From contig CAYMFU010000222.1 in the NCBI GenBank assembly GCA_964389805.1, positions 1 through 10,641 on the forward strand: 10,641 nucleotides of DNA, given 5' to 3'. Source of the stretch: JAGTVG01 sp964389805 (GTDB lineage Bacteria; Bacteroidota; Bacteroidia; Cytophagales; Cyclobacteriaceae). Below are positions 1 through 6,085 of the stretch, in pieces (position 1 is the stretch's first letter; the number at the start of each line of letters is the position of its first letter). The notes beneath the pieces were generated by a model, which saw only the letters and a list, made by a program, of their open reading frames with translations, was not told the origin of the DNA and searched no databases. The position numbers and the translations under genes are program-made.

Positions 1-1
1 T

Positions 2-202
2 CCTTACTTTTATATATCAGCATATCTCGGACATGATCAGATTGATTATACAGAGGCATCAGCTCTTTCAAATGGAAAGTGGATTAAAGAAGGATCCTGG
101 AAAGGGGGCATTTTGCCAATAAACGAACTGATCCCGGAAAGTGCCATGAAAACTCTTGAAGTTTTCTACAGACAAGCCTTAACCTTTTTGCTTTATCAAT
201 AG
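2..202 (+). CDS. C-terminal fragment of an unrecognised protein
   Basis: An open frame enters from the left edge and ends at TAG 200-202, leaving 66 residues. The fragment begins PYFYISAYLGHDQ, contains a Trp/Gly-rich stretch (WIKEGSWKGGILP) and ends in an amphipathic or hydrophobic helix (FYRQALTFLLYQ). It has no obvious membrane segment or catalytic motif. Two features suggest a real gene end rather than chance: the frame stays open from the window edge, and the composition is protein-like (aromatic and Gly-rich, then a helix). I do not recognise the family. There is a faint resemblance to the C-terminal end of DUF5996-type proteins (aromatic-rich strand, then LP-x-x-x-L and a terminal helix), but it is too weak to use as a name. 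The next gene begins 77 bp downstream on the same strand. Confidence 0.6.
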   Translation, partial: PYFYISAYLGHDQIDYTEASALSNGKWIKEGSWKGGILPINELIPESAMKTLEVFYRQALTFLLYQ

Positions 203-279
203 TGAGTTAATATATAATTCGTAAATTCCATGTACTGAACAGGAATGAAACAGGGAAATTTTCAATTATTGTAGGATTT

Positions 280-1602
280 ATGATTTTTCGTAGATATATC
301 ACGCCATTAATTCTCCTCACCATATTATTATCATGCAACGTGGAGAACCATACAAATAGACCTAATATAATTCTAATTATGGCAGATGATATGGGTTACG
401 AATGTTTAAGTTGCTATGGTAGCACTTCATACACTACGCCTGTACTTGATAAACTGGCCTCAAATGGTATTCAGTTCAATCAATGTATCTCTCAACCGCT
501 CTGTACTCCTTCGAGGGTAAAGATCATGACTGGGATGTACAATTATCGTAATTACGATTATTTTGGGCATCTGAATAATGACTCGTATACTATAGGTAAT
601 TTGCTAAAGGATGCCGGGTATGCAACCTGCATTGTAGGTAAATGGCAATTAAATGGTCTGGCATATAAAGACAACATTTCGTATTGGGATGATTCAAACA
701 GACCAATCAAATTTGGATTTGACGAATATTGCCTATGGCAACTGACTCAGGGCCGAAATCAGGGGGAGAGATTTGCTGATCCACTCATTGAACAAAATGG
801 TAAAATTCTGGATACGGACATTGATGATTATGGTCCGGATATTTTCACAAATTACCTGTTAGACTTCATTGATAGAAATAAACAGGCACCTTTCTTTATC
901 TATTTCCCTATGGTTCTGGTCCATGAACCTTTTGTACCAACACCTGATTCCAAAGACTGGGCTGATCCCTCTATGCGGTATAAGAAAGACACGTCATATT
1001 TCAAGGATATGGTGTCCTATACGGATGGGATCGTTGGAAAGATTGTGGACAAGCTTGAACACCTGAATATCGGTGAGAATACTTTGATCATTTTCACGGG
1101 AGATAATGGAACTCACCCAACTATTTATTCAAATACTGTAGGTGGAATTGTGCGTGGTGGCAAGGGCAATACCATCGATGCCGGAGTTCATGTCCCACTC
1201 ATCGCTTATTGGCCTGATAAAATTAAAAAGGGAATCCAGTTCAACGGTTTGATCGAATTCAGCGATTTTTTCCCGACTCTGGCGGATATTGCAATGCAGC
1301 CGACTGAAAGCGATGGCATAAGCTTTTATCCCTTGCTGAACGGTGAACCCTATAAATCCCGAGAAATGGTATTTGTTCATTATGATCCTAAATGGAGTAA
1401 AAATGTAAATCAATACAGAAATCAATTTGTTCAGACAAGGGAATTTAAACTTTATCAGGATGGACAATTCTTCAATATAAAAGAAGACCGCTTAGAGAAA
1501 TACCCATTGAACCCAGATTCTATTGGTATAACTGAAATTCAGATAAAAAGCCATTTGGAGGAAGAACTGAGGAAACACCCGGAATGGAAGAATACTGACT
1601 GA
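280..1602 (+). CDS. Sulfatase (formylglycine-dependent, type I), predicted lipoprotein
   Basis: Predicted hydrolase of sulfate esters, probably on glycans, anchored outside the inner membrane. Residues 1-19 form a short signal peptide with the lipobox LLSC (Cys19). The alkaline-phosphatase/sulfatase fold follows. Asp36-Asp37 in the MADDMG strand are metal ligands. The signature CTPSRVKIMTG puts the formylglycine precursor at Cys75 with Arg79. Lys121 lies in GKWQLNG, His215 in VHEPF, Asp275-Asn276 in TGDNG, and Lys295 in RGGKG. All core metal and sulfate ligands are therefore present. The GKWHLG motif common in the family has Gln123 where His is usual, which may reflect substrate specificity. 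At 440 aa it is short but complete for the family. Activation needs a sulfatase-maturating enzyme, not present here. The ATG at 280 gives the lipobox directly. Substrate cannot be assigned from sequence alone. Confidence 0.93.
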   Translation: MIFRRYITPLILLTILLSCNVENHTNRPNIILIMADDMGYECLSCYGSTSYTTPVLDKLASNGIQFNQCISQPLCTPSRVKIMTGMYNYRNYDYFGHLNNDSYTIGNLLKDAGYATCIVGKWQLNGLAYKDNISYWDDSNRPIKFGFDEYCLWQLTQGRNQGERFADPLIEQNGKILDTDIDDYGPDIFTNYLLDFIDRNKQAPFFIYFPMVLVHEPFVPTPDSKDWADPSMRYKKDTSYFKDMVSYTDGIVGKIVDKLEHLNIGENTLIIFTGDNGTHPTIYSNTVGGIVRGGKGNTIDAGVHVPLIAYWPDKIKKGIQFNGLIEFSDFFPTLADIAMQPTESDGISFYPLLNGEPYKSREMVFVHYDPKWSKNVNQYRNQFVQTREFKLYQDGQFFNIKEDRLEKYPLNPDSIGITEIQIKSHLEEELRKHPEWKNTD

Positions 1603-1653
1603 TCCAAGATCCTGAGACAACTTATTTATTATGTTTCCGCATTGAATGAAAAT

Positions 1654-1689
1654 TATCCTGGAAATGGGTTCCGCCTGTTCTCCAGGATA
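1654..1689. repeat. Inverted repeat in the sulfatase/arsR intergenic region
   Basis: Perfect 9-bp arms TATCCTGGA (1654-1662) and TCCAGGATA (1681-1689) flank an 18-nt loop, 52 bp after the sulfatase stop codon. It could fold as an RNA hairpin and help end the sulfatase transcript. The loop is long and no T-run follows, so it is not a canonical intrinsic terminator. It could instead be a protein-binding palindrome. The rest of 1603-1760 shows nothing else recognisable. Confidence 0.4.
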
Positions 1690-1760
1690 CCCTGAAATTT
1701 AAGATATGAATATATGTTTTCAATAATTTTCTAAAATTTTCTAAAAAAGTCTTCATCATG

Positions 1761-1782
1761 TGAACATATGTTCATATGTTTG
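1761..1782 (+). promoter_or_regulatory. Putative ArsR-family operator overlapping the regulator's promoter
   Basis: A perfect 14-bp palindrome TGAACATATGTTCA covers 1761-1774. Overlapping it, the 8-mer CATATGTT occurs twice in tandem (1765-1772 and 1773-1780). The second copy runs into TATGTTTG (1775-1782), which fits the Bacteroidota -7 consensus TAnnTTTG. No clear -33 TTTG is seen. The element ends 27 bp before the ATG of the ArsR-family gene, so a bound dimer would cover the promoter. Autorepression is typical of ArsR/SmtB proteins. The assignment to this regulator is inferred from position and symmetry. Confidence 0.6.
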
Positions 1783-1809
1783 CGTTTATATTAATAAAAA
1801 TCAATTCAG

Positions 1810-2139
1810 ATGGAAAGTATTGAAAAAGTCAAAGGTATAGATATAAAATCCATAACCGATATTGAAAAGCTTGAAAAAGTATCTTTTATATTAAAAACCA
1901 TCGCCCATCCTCTCAGGATCGGGATCATAAGTCTTCTGGTTGAAAATGAGAAGGTCTGTGTTAATGATATTTGTTCACAATTGGACTCTGAGCAATCCCT
2001 GACTTCTCATCATCTGTCAAATATGAAATTAGCCGGGATTTTGGGAAGTGAAAGAAATGGAAAAAATATTAACTACTACTTGAAGATGACTGAAGTGGTT
2101 GATGTGATCAAATGTATGAACCGATGTGAATTTCTATAG
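1810..2139 (+). CDS. ArsR/SmtB-family winged-helix transcriptional regulator
   Basis: A 109-residue protein of the usual ArsR/SmtB size, predicted to be a dimeric cytoplasmic repressor. Residues 24-45 (VSFILKTIAHPLRIGIISLLV) match the conserved 'ALxHPxRLxIL' helix. Residues 49-58 form the helix leading into the HTH. Residues 64-78 (LTSHHLSNMKLAGIL) are the recognition helix and its follow-on, and 80-91 is the beta wing. It has four cysteines: Cys50 and Cys55 (VCVNDIC) and Cys102 and Cys106 near the C-terminus. These could form a metal or sulfur-sensing site. In the persulfide sensors BigR/SqrR one sensing Cys lies in the helix corresponding to IISLL, where this protein has Ser41, so the sensing pair would differ. 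The downstream sulfur genes suggest a sulfide or persulfide inducer. A metal-responsive role cannot be excluded. Confidence 0.88.
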   Translation: MESIEKVKGIDIKSITDIEKLEKVSFILKTIAHPLRIGIISLLVENEKVCVNDICSQLDSEQSLTSHHLSNMKLAGILGSERNGKNINYYLKMTEVVDVIKCMNRCEFL

Positions 2140-2166
2140 TGAAGCATCAATTGCTTCACTTTTTTT
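2138..2166 (+). terminator. Intrinsic terminator at the end of the ArsR-family gene
   Basis: Perfect 9-bp stem AGTGAAGCA (2138-2146) and TGCTTCACT (2152-2160) with a 5-nt loop, followed directly by a run of seven T (2160-2166). The stem includes the last two bases of the gene's TAG stop codon. This is a textbook Rho-independent terminator. It implies that the transporter gene downstream has its own promoter or depends on read-through. Confidence 0.87.
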
Positions 2167-2171
2167 GTAAA

Positions 2172-2181
2172 AACATATGAA
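2172..2181. promoter_or_regulatory. Putative operator half-site upstream of the TSUP gene
   Basis: AACATATGAA is the exact reverse complement of TTCATATGTT at 1771-1780 in the regulator's promoter. It shares the CATATG core with both repeats there. It lies just after the terminator and 16 bp before the GTG start of the transporter gene. This suggests that the same regulator controls the transporter and downstream genes. A TTTG at 2164-2167, within the T-run, could act as a -33 element, but no convincing -7 box is seen. Confidence 0.45.
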
Positions 2182-2197
2182 TAAATAATCATATAAA

Positions 2198-3202
2198 GTG
2201 TTAATAGCGGGATATATAGCTGCAGTCGTGATAGGTTTTACATTGGGTCTTATCGGCGGTGGTGGTTCAATACTGACGGTACCTGTTTTAGTGTACCTGC
2301 TTCATATCAATCCTGTACTGGCTACAGCCTATTCTCTTTTTGTTGTGGGTGTATCTTCCACAGTAGGTGCATTCAACTACATGAGAAAAGGCCTTCTGAA
2401 TTATAAAACGGCAATCATTTTTGCTGTTCCCTCTTTTATTGCTGTATTCCTGACAAGGAAATTTCTTGTGCCAGCAATTCCAGATCAGCTGTTTTCACTT
2501 GGGGCACTGGATATAACCACTGAAGTGCTATTTATCCTGATTTTAATTGTAGCTATGCTCATGGTATCATTGATGAGTCTAAATAAAATATTTCAGGGCA
2601 ATAAAAAACATATCAAGGCATTTTTACTGGTTACTCCTGCAGCCATAATGGTCTTCCTGGTCAGGCAGTTTCTGATACCCATTATACCAGACAATTTAAT
2701 TGTAATTGGAGATTTCACTCTTTCCCGGGGAATGGGAATAATGCTCTTTTTTGCATTGATCATGTTGTTCTCAGGAATTTCAATGATAAGAAAAGAAAAA
2801 TCCACTTCAGAAGAGAAAGAACATAAAGGTATAATTTATAATTATCCTATGATCGTATTAGAAGGTGCGGTTATAGGTAGCATTACAGGAATTGTTGGTG
2901 CAGGAGGTGGATTCTTAATCATCCCGGCATTGGTCTTATTGGCGGGACTGCCTATGAAAATGGCCATAGGAACATCTTTGTTGATTATAGCTGTAAAATC
3001 CCTCGCTGGATTTATGGGAGATTTGAGCAACCAGTCTATCGATTGGGTATTTCTACTCTCATTTACAGGATTGGCCATAATAGGTATATTTATCGGCAGC
3101 TATTCTTCTAAATTTATCGATAACCAGAAATTGAAAAAAGCCTTTGGCTGGTTTGTGCTTATTATGTCAGTTTATATTATATTGAAAGAACTTTTCTTTT
3201 GA
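2198..3202 (+). CDS. TauE/SafE (TSUP) family sulfite/organosulfur-type exporter with internal duplication
   Basis: Polytopic inner-membrane carrier. The two signature repeats of the TSUP family are clear: residues 11-36 (GFTLGLIGGGG then SILTVPVL) and 224-250 (AVIGSITGIVGAGGG then FLIIPALVLLAG). Family members export or import sulfite, sulfoacetate, thiosulfate or related anions. The persulfide-oxidising neighbours make sulfite export the most likely job here. The start is GTG; the only upstream in-frame ATG (2177) hits a stop after three codons. At 334 aa it is about 65-70 residues longer than typical TSUP proteins. The excess is a tandem duplication: residues 78-102 match 147-171 at 14 of 25 positions, both carrying RxFLxPxIPDxL. 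A charged loop (198-211) precedes the second half. The next gene starts 22 bp downstream, consistent with an operon. Confidence 0.9.
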   Translation: MLIAGYIAAVVIGFTLGLIGGGGSILTVPVLVYLLHINPVLATAYSLFVVGVSSTVGAFNYMRKGLLNYKTAIIFAVPSFIAVFLTRKFLVPAIPDQLFSLGALDITTEVLFILILIVAMLMVSLMSLNKIFQGNKKHIKAFLLVTPAAIMVFLVRQFLIPIIPDNLIVIGDFTLSRGMGIMLFFALIMLFSGISMIRKEKSTSEEKEHKGIIYNYPMIVLEGAVIGSITGIVGAGGGFLIIPALVLLAGLPMKMAIGTSLLIIAVKSLAGFMGDLSNQSIDWVFLLSFTGLAIIGIFIGSYSSKFIDNQKLKKAFGWFVLIMSVYIILKELFF

Positions 3203-3224
3203 AAACAAATAAAAAATAATAGAT

Positions 3225-4574
3225 ATGGAAATTAAACAATTTTATGATGAAACATTGGCGCATGCCTCTTACGCAATCATAAGTGAAGGGGAAATCGCCT
3301 TGGTGGATCCGGCTAGAGATCCTCAACCTTATTATGATTTTGCTGAAGAAAAGAAAGGTCATATTGTAGCGGTGATTGAAACACATCCACACGCTGATTT
3401 TGTAAGTTCACATCTTCAGATCCACAATGAAACCGGAGCAAAAATATATGTCAGCAGATTATTGGGAGCGGATTACGATCATATCACTTTTGACACAGGT
3501 GATGTTCTTAAATTGGGCAATATAACCCTCAGGGCTCTGAATACACCAGGCCACTCACCGGACAGCATCAGTATTGTGGCTACCGATGACGACGGAAAAG
3601 ACCATTCAGTATTCACAGGCGATACTCTATTTATTGGCGACGTAGGAAGACCTGACTTGAGGGAGAAAGCTGGCAATATCACGGCCAAGCGAGAACAATT
3701 GGCACGTGACATGTATAAGTCAACACGCGATATCCTTATGCCGCTTGACAAAAATATAATGATATATCCAGCCCATGGTGCTGGCTCACTATGCGGAAAA
3801 GCTTTAAGCAAGGAAACATTCAGTACACTGGGACAACAGCTTGAGGAAAATTACGCATTGCAGGAGATGTCAGAAGATGAGTTTGTAGATGTTCTGCTGG
3901 AAGATCAGCCATATATTCCAAAATATTTTGGTTTTGACGTTGGGGTTAATAAATCAGGTGCCGAGGATTTCGAGAATAATATTTCAAGGGTTCCCAGATT
4001 GGATCCTGAAGCAGAGTTGGATAAGGGTGCACTGATTATAGATACTCGGTCGAGGAAATTATACAATGAAGGACATGTTCCAGGGGCCATAAATATTATC
4101 GAAGATGGAAAATTCGAAACCTGGTTAGGATCCATCGTAGGTCCTGATGAGAAGTATTACCTGATTGCAGAAAGTGAGAAATGTATGGAAAGCGTAATCA
4201 GAAGAGCTGCGAAAATCGGTTATGAGAAAAACTTATTGGGTGCATTGTTAAACCCGTCCTACGGTACCAAGATCCATTCCGAAATAAACGTGGATGGCTT
4301 TAAAACTTATACCGATAAATTTACTATCGTTGATGTACGAGTAGAATCTGAAGTCAGGGCAAATTCATATTTCTCTGATTCAATAAATATTCCATTGCAT
4401 GAATTGAGAGAAAGGGTAAATGAAATACCATCCGATAAACCAATAGTAGTGCATTGTGAAGGGGGATACCGGTCGGCAACAGGATCAAGCATTATCGAGA
4501 AGGTTTTCCCAGAGGCTGTAGCTTATGATCTAAGTGAAGCTATAAAACAATTTAAAAAAGAAAAAGTTAGCTGA
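3225..4574 (+). CDS. Persulfide-dioxygenase-like MBL-fold hydrolase fused to two rhodanese domains
   Basis: Cytoplasmic three-domain protein with the architecture of Staphylococcus CstB. Residues 1-240 are an ETHE1-like metallo-beta-lactamase domain with THPHADF (His54, His56, Asp58), GHSPDS (His110), TGDTLF (Asp133) and PAHGAGS (His184). In the HxHxDH motif the last His is Phe59. This fits a mononuclear iron site rather than a two-metal site. Residues about 265-345 are a rhodanese-like domain (LIIDTR, EGHVPGAIN) whose active loop (LIAESEKC) has no Cys at the catalytic place, so it is probably inactive. Residues about 360-445 are a second rhodanese with the active loop HCEGGYRS and catalytic Cys411. 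The likely reaction is oxidation of a persulfide (glutathione, CoA or similar) to sulfite, with the rhodanese passing sulfane sulfur, possibly forming thiosulfate. The thiol carrier is unknown. Confidence 0.9.
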   Translation: MEIKQFYDETLAHASYAIISEGEIALVDPARDPQPYYDFAEEKKGHIVAVIETHPHADFVSSHLQIHNETGAKIYVSRLLGADYDHITFDTGDVLKLGNITLRALNTPGHSPDSISIVATDDDGKDHSVFTGDTLFIGDVGRPDLREKAGNITAKREQLARDMYKSTRDILMPLDKNIMIYPAHGAGSLCGKALSKETFSTLGQQLEENYALQEMSEDEFVDVLLEDQPYIPKYFGFDVGVNKSGAEDFENNISRVPRLDPEAELDKGALIIDTRSRKLYNEGHVPGAINIIEDGKFETWLGSIVGPDEKYYLIAESEKCMESVIRRAAKIGYEKNLLGALLNPSYGTKIHSEINVDGFKTYTDKFTIVDVRVESEVRANSYFSDSINIPLHELRERVNEIPSDKPIVVHCEGGYRSATGSSIIEKVFPEAVAYDLSEAIKQFKKEKVS

Positions 4575-4673
4575 TCATTATTATCCGAAAATATCAGCAT
4601 TAAAAGCCTCTTTTGGCAGAGGATATATGTATCTCCTATCTTAAAAATTATTTAACGAAAAAAGGAATCAACT

Positions 4674-5021
4674 ATGTTTAATTTATTTGGAAATACAACT
4701 GAAAAATTTCAGCATATATTCTGTGATGAACTACAGAATATAATAAGTGACAATTTAAATTCCGGGAATTTTGAAATTATAGATTGCCGGACTCCCGGGG
4801 AATATCATATGGGACATATTCCAGGATCAAAATTAATCGACCTGATGGATTCTGCGTTCAGAGAAAGAATCGAACAGCTGGATAAGAACAAAACGTATTA
4901 CGTTTACTGCAGAAGTGGCAGCAGAAGTATGACGGCATGCCGTGTGATGGCCGATGCAGGCATTGAAGACCTGCACAATGTTAAATTTGGTCTTATGGGG
5001 TGGCAAGGTCCTTTGGAGTAA
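4674..5021 (+). CDS. Single-domain rhodanese sulfurtransferase, cytoplasmic
   Basis: A 115-residue protein with one complete rhodanese domain. IIDCRTPGEYHMGHIPGS (residues 35-52) is the N-terminal CH2A-type motif. The active loop CRSGSRS begins at catalytic Cys79, and the C-terminal signature is GLMGWQGPL (106-114). The loop is six residues, the size associated with sulfur rather than arsenate or phosphate substrates. It carries a persulfide on Cys79 and passes sulfane sulfur to an acceptor such as the upstream dioxygenase-rhodanese protein. No signal peptide is present, so it acts in the cytoplasm. A reasonable Shine-Dalgarno (AAGGA at 4662-4666) precedes the ATG. The 99-bp gap from the previous gene has only a weak 5-bp hairpin (4607-4622), so co-transcription is plausible. 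The gene is a paralogue of the lipoprotein rhodanese that follows. Confidence 0.92.
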   Translation: MFNLFGNTTEKFQHIFCDELQNIISDNLNSGNFEIIDCRTPGEYHMGHIPGSKLIDLMDSAFRERIEQLDKNKTYYVYCRSGSRSMTACRVMADAGIEDLHNVKFGLMGWQGPLE

Positions 5022-5115
5022 TTAGCCAGATGTGGATTTACTGGGCAATCAGCTGTATGTTAATACACATCTATAAGGATTGACTGTCCGGAAAATACAC
5101 TCATAAATATATAAT

Positions 5116-5508
5116 ATGAAGAACAAATCAATAGTTTTCACCATCCTGTTTACAGCCATAGTATATATTTCAGGCTGTCATGCAGATAATCCTGAAATCA
5201 ACATTTCAGCTAAAGATTATTTAATGCTCGATGAATCATCAGAATCGATCATACTTGATGTACGTACAGATTCTGAATATAAAGCCGGACATGTGAAGAA
5301 TGCCATTTTAATAAACCTTCATGCACCCGATTTCATGGATAAGATCAGGGATCTCAATAAAGATCAGACCTATTATGTTTATTGCAAGTCAGGGGTAAGA
5401 AGCAGGTCAGCGGTGATCAAAATGAGAAAAGAAGGAATATCGGAAGCTTATAATATCAGCGGAGGGATCATCGATCTGACCAGGAATGGCCTCAGCCTGG
5501 AAAAATAA
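5116..5508 (+). CDS. Rhodanese-domain lipoprotein
   Basis: A 130-residue single-domain rhodanese with an N-terminal signal peptide (residues 1-20) ending in the lipobox ISGC (lipidated Cys21). The mature protein is therefore expected on the periplasmic side, or in the outer membrane. IILDVRTDSEYKAGHVKNA (residues 45-63) is the N-terminal rhodanese motif. The active loop CKSGVRS starts at catalytic Cys90 and is preceded by YYVY, as in the preceding cytoplasmic paralogue. The C-terminal NISGGIIDL matches the usual NLxGGxxxW end, with Asp replacing the customary Trp. It could handle sulfane sulfur, such as polysulfide or thiosulfate, outside the cytoplasm. The gene lies 94 bp after the cytoplasmic rhodanese, on the same strand. 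No terminator was found between them. It appears to be the last gene of the sulfur block. Confidence 0.9.
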   Translation: MKNKSIVFTILFTAIVYISGCHADNPEINISAKDYLMLDESSESIILDVRTDSEYKAGHVKNAILINLHAPDFMDKIRDLNKDQTYYVYCKSGVRSRSAVIKMRKEGISEAYNISGGIIDLTRNGLSLEK

Positions 5509-5568
5509 CTTTCATAGTCTGAATTTTCATCCCTCACATAAATTCATTACCTTTTTTTCTTAAATTAG

Positions 5569-5585
5569 TCCTTCCTAAAGAAGGA
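5569..5585 (+). other. Hairpin covering the ribosome-binding region of the thioesterase gene
   Basis: A 6-bp stem TCCTTC (5569-5574) and GAAGGA (5580-5585) with a 5-nt loop ends 4 bp before the ATG at 5590. The 3' arm holds the only Shine-Dalgarno-like sequence (AAGGA). If it folds in the mRNA it would hide the binding site. The stem is short and in Bacteroidota such sites often matter little, so a regulatory role is only a possibility. Confidence 0.3.
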
Positions 5586-5589
5586 TGCC

Positions 5590-5955
5590 ATGAAATACTA
5601 CAGCAGTAAAATTGTTAAACCCCAGGACCTGAATCCCGGTGGGACACTATTTGGAGGTACGCTCCTGGGTTGGATAGATGAAGATGCCGCTATATATGTT
5701 ATAGGAAAGCTGGAATCAAAAAGCATCGTTACAAAGTATATGTCGGAAATAAATTTTGTAAGCTCCGCGAGTAATGGCGATATTATTGAGATTGGATTCG
5801 AGGTGGTCGCCATTGGAAGAACTTCAATAACCATAAAGAGCCAGGTAAGAAACAAATTAACGAGACAAGAAATCATCCGGATCGATAAAATTGTATTTGT
5901 TCATGTAAATGCACTGGGGAGGCCTCGCCCACATGGCATAGTAAAACAGGCATAA
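5590..5955 (+). CDS. Acyl-CoA thioesterase, hotdog fold (YciA/ACOT-like)
   Basis: A 121-residue single hotdog domain that hydrolyses acyl-CoA to free acid and CoA in the cytoplasm. The family pattern is clear at residues 12-34. Asn15 in LNPGGTLFGG and Asp30 in GWIDEDAA correspond to the catalytic Asn/Asp of the YciA/BFIT-type thioesterases. A central strand region follows (VTKYMSEINFVSSASNGDIIEI, residues about 47-68). The strand VVAIGRTSITIKSQVRN (72-88) is also typical of the group. It is shorter than YciA (about 130-150 aa) but lacks nothing essential. Chain-length preference cannot be read from the sequence. It follows the rhodanese lipoprotein by 81 bp and has no visible functional link to it. 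A TAAATTAG at 5561-5568 is one base from the TAnnTTTG promoter box. Confidence 0.87.
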   Translation: MKYYSSKIVKPQDLNPGGTLFGGTLLGWIDEDAAIYVIGKLESKSIVTKYMSEINFVSSASNGDIIEIGFEVVAIGRTSITIKSQVRNKLTRQEIIRIDKIVFVHVNALGRPRPHGIVKQA

Positions 5956-6085
5956 ATTTATTTCTGTACACTGGATTTAATGATCATTGCCCTTTCCTCA
6001 TTTTTATCTGAACTTAATTTCGAATTTCTTCCAAGAAAAATGACCGCCGACTAACATTTTTAGTTATATATTAATAAATTTAGGA

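Noticed and set aside
1129..1467. Minus-strand ORF of 112 codons inside the first sulfatase gene, and similar antisense ORFs elsewhere
   Set aside because: They mirror strong coding sequence on the + strand and have no recognisable domains or start context.
4607..4622. Possible terminator after the dioxygenase-rhodanese gene (CCTCT/AGAGG hairpin)
   Set aside because: Only a 5-bp stem with no T-run; too weak to call and compatible with co-transcription of the rhodanese gene.
5028..5072. 7-bp inverted repeat AGATGTG/CACATCT between the two small rhodanese genes
   Set aside because: The 31-nt loop and lack of a T-run make it likely to be chance in AT-rich DNA.
5980..6054. Small ORF of 24 codons in the gap before the SRAP-like gene, considered as a missing Met-Cys N-terminus
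   Set aside because: Its sequence (MIIALSSFL...) has no SRAP features and lies in a different frame, so a simple frameshift does not restore the N-terminus.
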